A DNA stretch of 64,000 bases from Paenibacillus faecis (lineage in GTDB: Bacteria; Bacillota; Bacilli; Paenibacillales; Paenibacillaceae). Made by a program: the position numbers and the translations under genes. How positions within the stretch are numbered: position 1 is the first letter of the stretch; the number at the start of each line of letters is the position of its first letter. Below are positions 62,233-64,000 of this stretch, in pieces. The stretch covers positions 558,001 through 622,000 of the forward strand of contig NZ_VSDO01000002.1 in assembly GCF_008084145.1 (NCBI RefSeq). The letters are read 5' to 3'. Below the pieces are notes generated by a model that was given only the letters and a program-made list of their open reading frames with translations, was not told the origin of the DNA and made no database searches.

Positions 62233-64000
62233 TCGGACACGAATTGGGCGGTCGTTACCAGATAATCGAACGGGTCGGGGGCGGCGGGATGGCCTTGGTC
62301 TACAAGGCGCAGGATATCCTGTTAAACCGGTTCGTGGCTATAAAAGTGCTGCGACAGCAATTTGTGAATGACGAGGAATTCATTCGACGCTTTCGCCGGG
62401 AGGCCCAATCGGCCGCGTCTTTATCCCATCCGAATATCGTCAGCGTATATGATGTAGGGCAGGAAGAAGATGTCCATTACATCGTTATGGAATACGTGGA
62501 GGGCCAGAACTTAAACGAGATCATCAAGGAACGGGCGCCTCTGCAAGTGGAAGAAGCCGTCCGAATCGCTTCGCAAATCGCGGATGCGCTGGATCATGCC
62601 CATCAGAACCAAATCATTCACCGGGATATTAAACCTCATAACATTTTGATCGGCAAAAACGGGCGCGTAAAGGTAACGGATTTCGGGATCGCCCGCGCGG
62701 TGACCTCGGCCACCATCACCCAGACGGGATCGGTCGTGGGTTCCGTGCACTACTTCTCGCCGGAGCATGCCAAAGGCGTTGCCACGGGGGAGAAGTCGGA
62801 TTTGTATTCGCTGGGGATTGTGCTCTATCAAATGCTTACGGGCCGCCTTCCTTTTCTGGGGGAGAGTCCGATCAGCGTTGCGCTGAAGCACCTCCAGGAG
62901 CATTTTGACGAGCCTCGTGCCGTCAATCCGATGATTCCGCAGAGCGTGGAAAATATTATTCTAAAATCCATGCGCAAAAGCCCCGCTGAGCGGTACCAAT
63001 CGGCCAAAGAGATGCTGCGCGATCTGGAGACCTGCCTGCTTCCGGAGAGACGGCTGGAATCCAAGCTTTCGTTCTCCGACGAGGAGGACGAGGACAGCAC
63101 GCGGATTGTGCCGGCGATTAAACCGCAAAGCGCGTCGGCTGCCGGCGGGACGAAGCGATCACGGGACGCTCAGGCTCCGGAGAAGAGCCAAAATGCCGCC
63201 AAGAAAACCGCCGACAAGAAAAAAGCCATCTTGTGGATTAGTCTTACTGTCATTTTACTTATTGCCATGCTTGGCGTTGCTTGGTATGTGAACAAATTGG
63301 TGACCGTTGCCGATGTCAAGGTGCCTAGCATATTGAATATGTCTGAACAGGATGCGACCGACCTCCTGACCAAGGAGGGGCTGACGGTCGGTACGATAAA
63401 ACGGGAATACAAGGAAGGGGTAGACGAAGGAATCGTCTACGAACAGAGCAAGCCTGAAGGAACCATGGTGAAGCAGGGCTCCATCCTCGATTTCACGGTA
63501 AGTACAACCAAGCCGATCGAAACGAAAAAAATGCCTTCACTTTCGGGCAGCACTTACGAGGAGGCGGTCGAGCAGCTCGTCGCCCTTGGCGTCGACGAAG
63601 ACCGGATCGACAAAAAAGAGGAGCCCGACAACGAGATGGAAGCCGGCAAGGTATTCGGTCAAAGCCCGGATGCCGACGCCGATTTCGACCCCGAGGCGGT
63701 TAGTATCGTGCTTAGGGTCAGCACGGGACCCGAAGAGGTGGTTATGCCGAATCTCGTGAATATGACGCGGGAGCAGGCGGAAGCGGAACTGAAGAAGCTA
63801 GGTCTCGTACTGGCGAAAGACGGGATCAAGGAGAAGCCGAGCTACGAGATCGCCGCCGGTAAAGTGGTGGAGCAATGGCCGTATAATCCCAACGAAAAAG
63901 TCGAGCCTGGCAAAGAAGTGACGCTGTTCATCAGCTCGGGCTACCCGCCTGAAGCGATCGAATATACCTTTGAGGTGCCGGTCGCTCCCGCCGCCGAAGG
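62229..64000 (+). CDS. prkC: Ser/Thr protein kinase PrkC with PASTA domains (3' end cut off)
   Basis: At least 590 residues, open to the right edge of the window. The kinase domain (about 1-270) has the loop GGGGMALVY, catalytic Lys in VAIKVL, HRDIKPHNIL, DFGIA and the activation loop TSATITQTGSVVGSVHYFSPE. A Lys/Asp-rich juxtamembrane part leads to one membrane helix (about 335-357). Extracellular PASTA repeats follow (from about 365; VPSILNMSEQDATDLLTKEGL, MPSLSGSTYEEAVEQL, MPNLVNMTREQAEAEL). PASTA domains sense muropeptides/lipid II, so PrkC signals wall state and germination. The start ATG overlaps the prpC stop. Confidence 0.95.
   Translation, partial: MIGHELGGRYQIIERVGGGGMALVYKAQDILLNRFVAIKVLRQQFVNDEEFIRRFRREAQSAASLSHPNIVSVYDVGQEEDVHYIVMEYVEGQNLNEIIKERAPLQVEEAVRIASQIADALDHAHQNQIIHRDIKPHNILIGKNGRVKVTDFGIARAVTSATITQTGSVVGSVHYFSPEHAKGVATGEKSDLYSLGIVLYQMLTGRLPFLGESPISVALKHLQEHFDEPRAVNPMIPQSVENIILKSMRKSPAERYQSAKEMLRDLETCLLPERRLESKLSFSDEEDEDSTRIVPAIKPQSASAAGGTKRSRDAQAPEKSQNAAKKTADKKKAILWISLTVILLIAMLGVAWYVNKLVTVADVKVPSILNMSEQDATDLLTKEGLTVGTIKREYKEGVDEGIVYEQSKPEGTMVKQGSILDFTVSTTKPIETKKMPSLSGSTYEEAVEQLVALGVDEDRIDKKEEPDNEMEAGKVFGQSPDADADFDPEAVSIVLRVSTGPEEVVMPNLVNMTREQAEAELKKLGLVLAKDGIKEKPSYEIAAGKVVEQWPYNPNEKVEPGKEVTLFISSGYPPEAIEYTFEVPVAPAAE

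Overview
The window looks like chromosomal DNA of a Paenibacillus-type, spore-forming Firmicute. Mid-50s %GC sections carry genes whose best matches by eye are Bacillus subtilis families (CcpA, YtxJ, YlaN/FtsW, RicF/YlbG, RqcH/YloB, RemA, PrpC/PrkC). Strong GGAGG ribosome sites, a Tyr T-box, a CcpA operator and SLH-type secreted proteins fit the same group. The genus is an inference from content and style, not from a search.

Layout. 0-5 kb: end of gnd, aroK-aroA, a CoA-binding protein, ptsI. 5.1-5.7 kb: first copy of an IS200/IS605-like non-autonomous element. 5.7-11.2 kb: pfpI-like gene, a zinc-ribbon protein, ytxJ, ccpA, mtnN, and acuC/acuA on the minus strand, divergent from acsA (11.4-13.2 kb). 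13.2-16.3 kb: class A penicillin-binding protein with two FN3 domains. 16.4-18.1 kb: T-box-controlled tyrS. 18.3-19.1 kb: rpsD with a long leader. 19.4-21.4 kb: GAF-GAF-GGDEF protein. 21.4-21.9 kb: second copy of the IS-like element. 22-38 kb: lipoprotein, M29 aminopeptidase, an HPr paralogue without the active His, ylaN, cax, Asp23 protein, ftsW/yugN, M20 amidohydrolase, CBS protein, a two-gene XPB helicase module, ricF-ylbG, a small unknown protein, a LysR regulator, a 0.9-kb repeat island and a PHP protein. 38-46 kb: rqcH, yloB, dapF, yitJ. 46-64 kb: the housekeeping chain yicC-remA-gmk-rpoZ-coaBC-priA-def-fmt-rsmB-[insertion]-rlmN-prpC-prkC, with prkC running off the right edge.

Functional threads. 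Carbon control (ptsI, ccpA, HPr-like protein, cre-like site before acsA) meets acetate metabolism (acsA with acetylase/deacetylase acuA/acuC). Cell-envelope growth is represented by the PBP, ftsW, dapF and PrkC/PrpC. Translation and protein quality control are represented by tyrS, rpsD, def, fmt, rsmB, rlmN and rqcH.

The unusual parts are accessory. About 5.3 kb between rsmB and rlmN, normally neighbours in Bacilli, holds repeats and two adjacent exported-protein genes. These are an SLH-like protein and an 1100-residue unknown. A ~1.3-kb block of about 30% GC spans their junction and stops at a Pro/Thr linker, which suggests cassette replacement. Several dispersed intergenic repeat families recur: the IS200-like element with its passenger array of TGCAAATCTGCAGG units, AAATAGCGGCC repeats, and hairpin-GTTAA units. 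No tRNA, rRNA, CRISPR array or intact transposase was seen.
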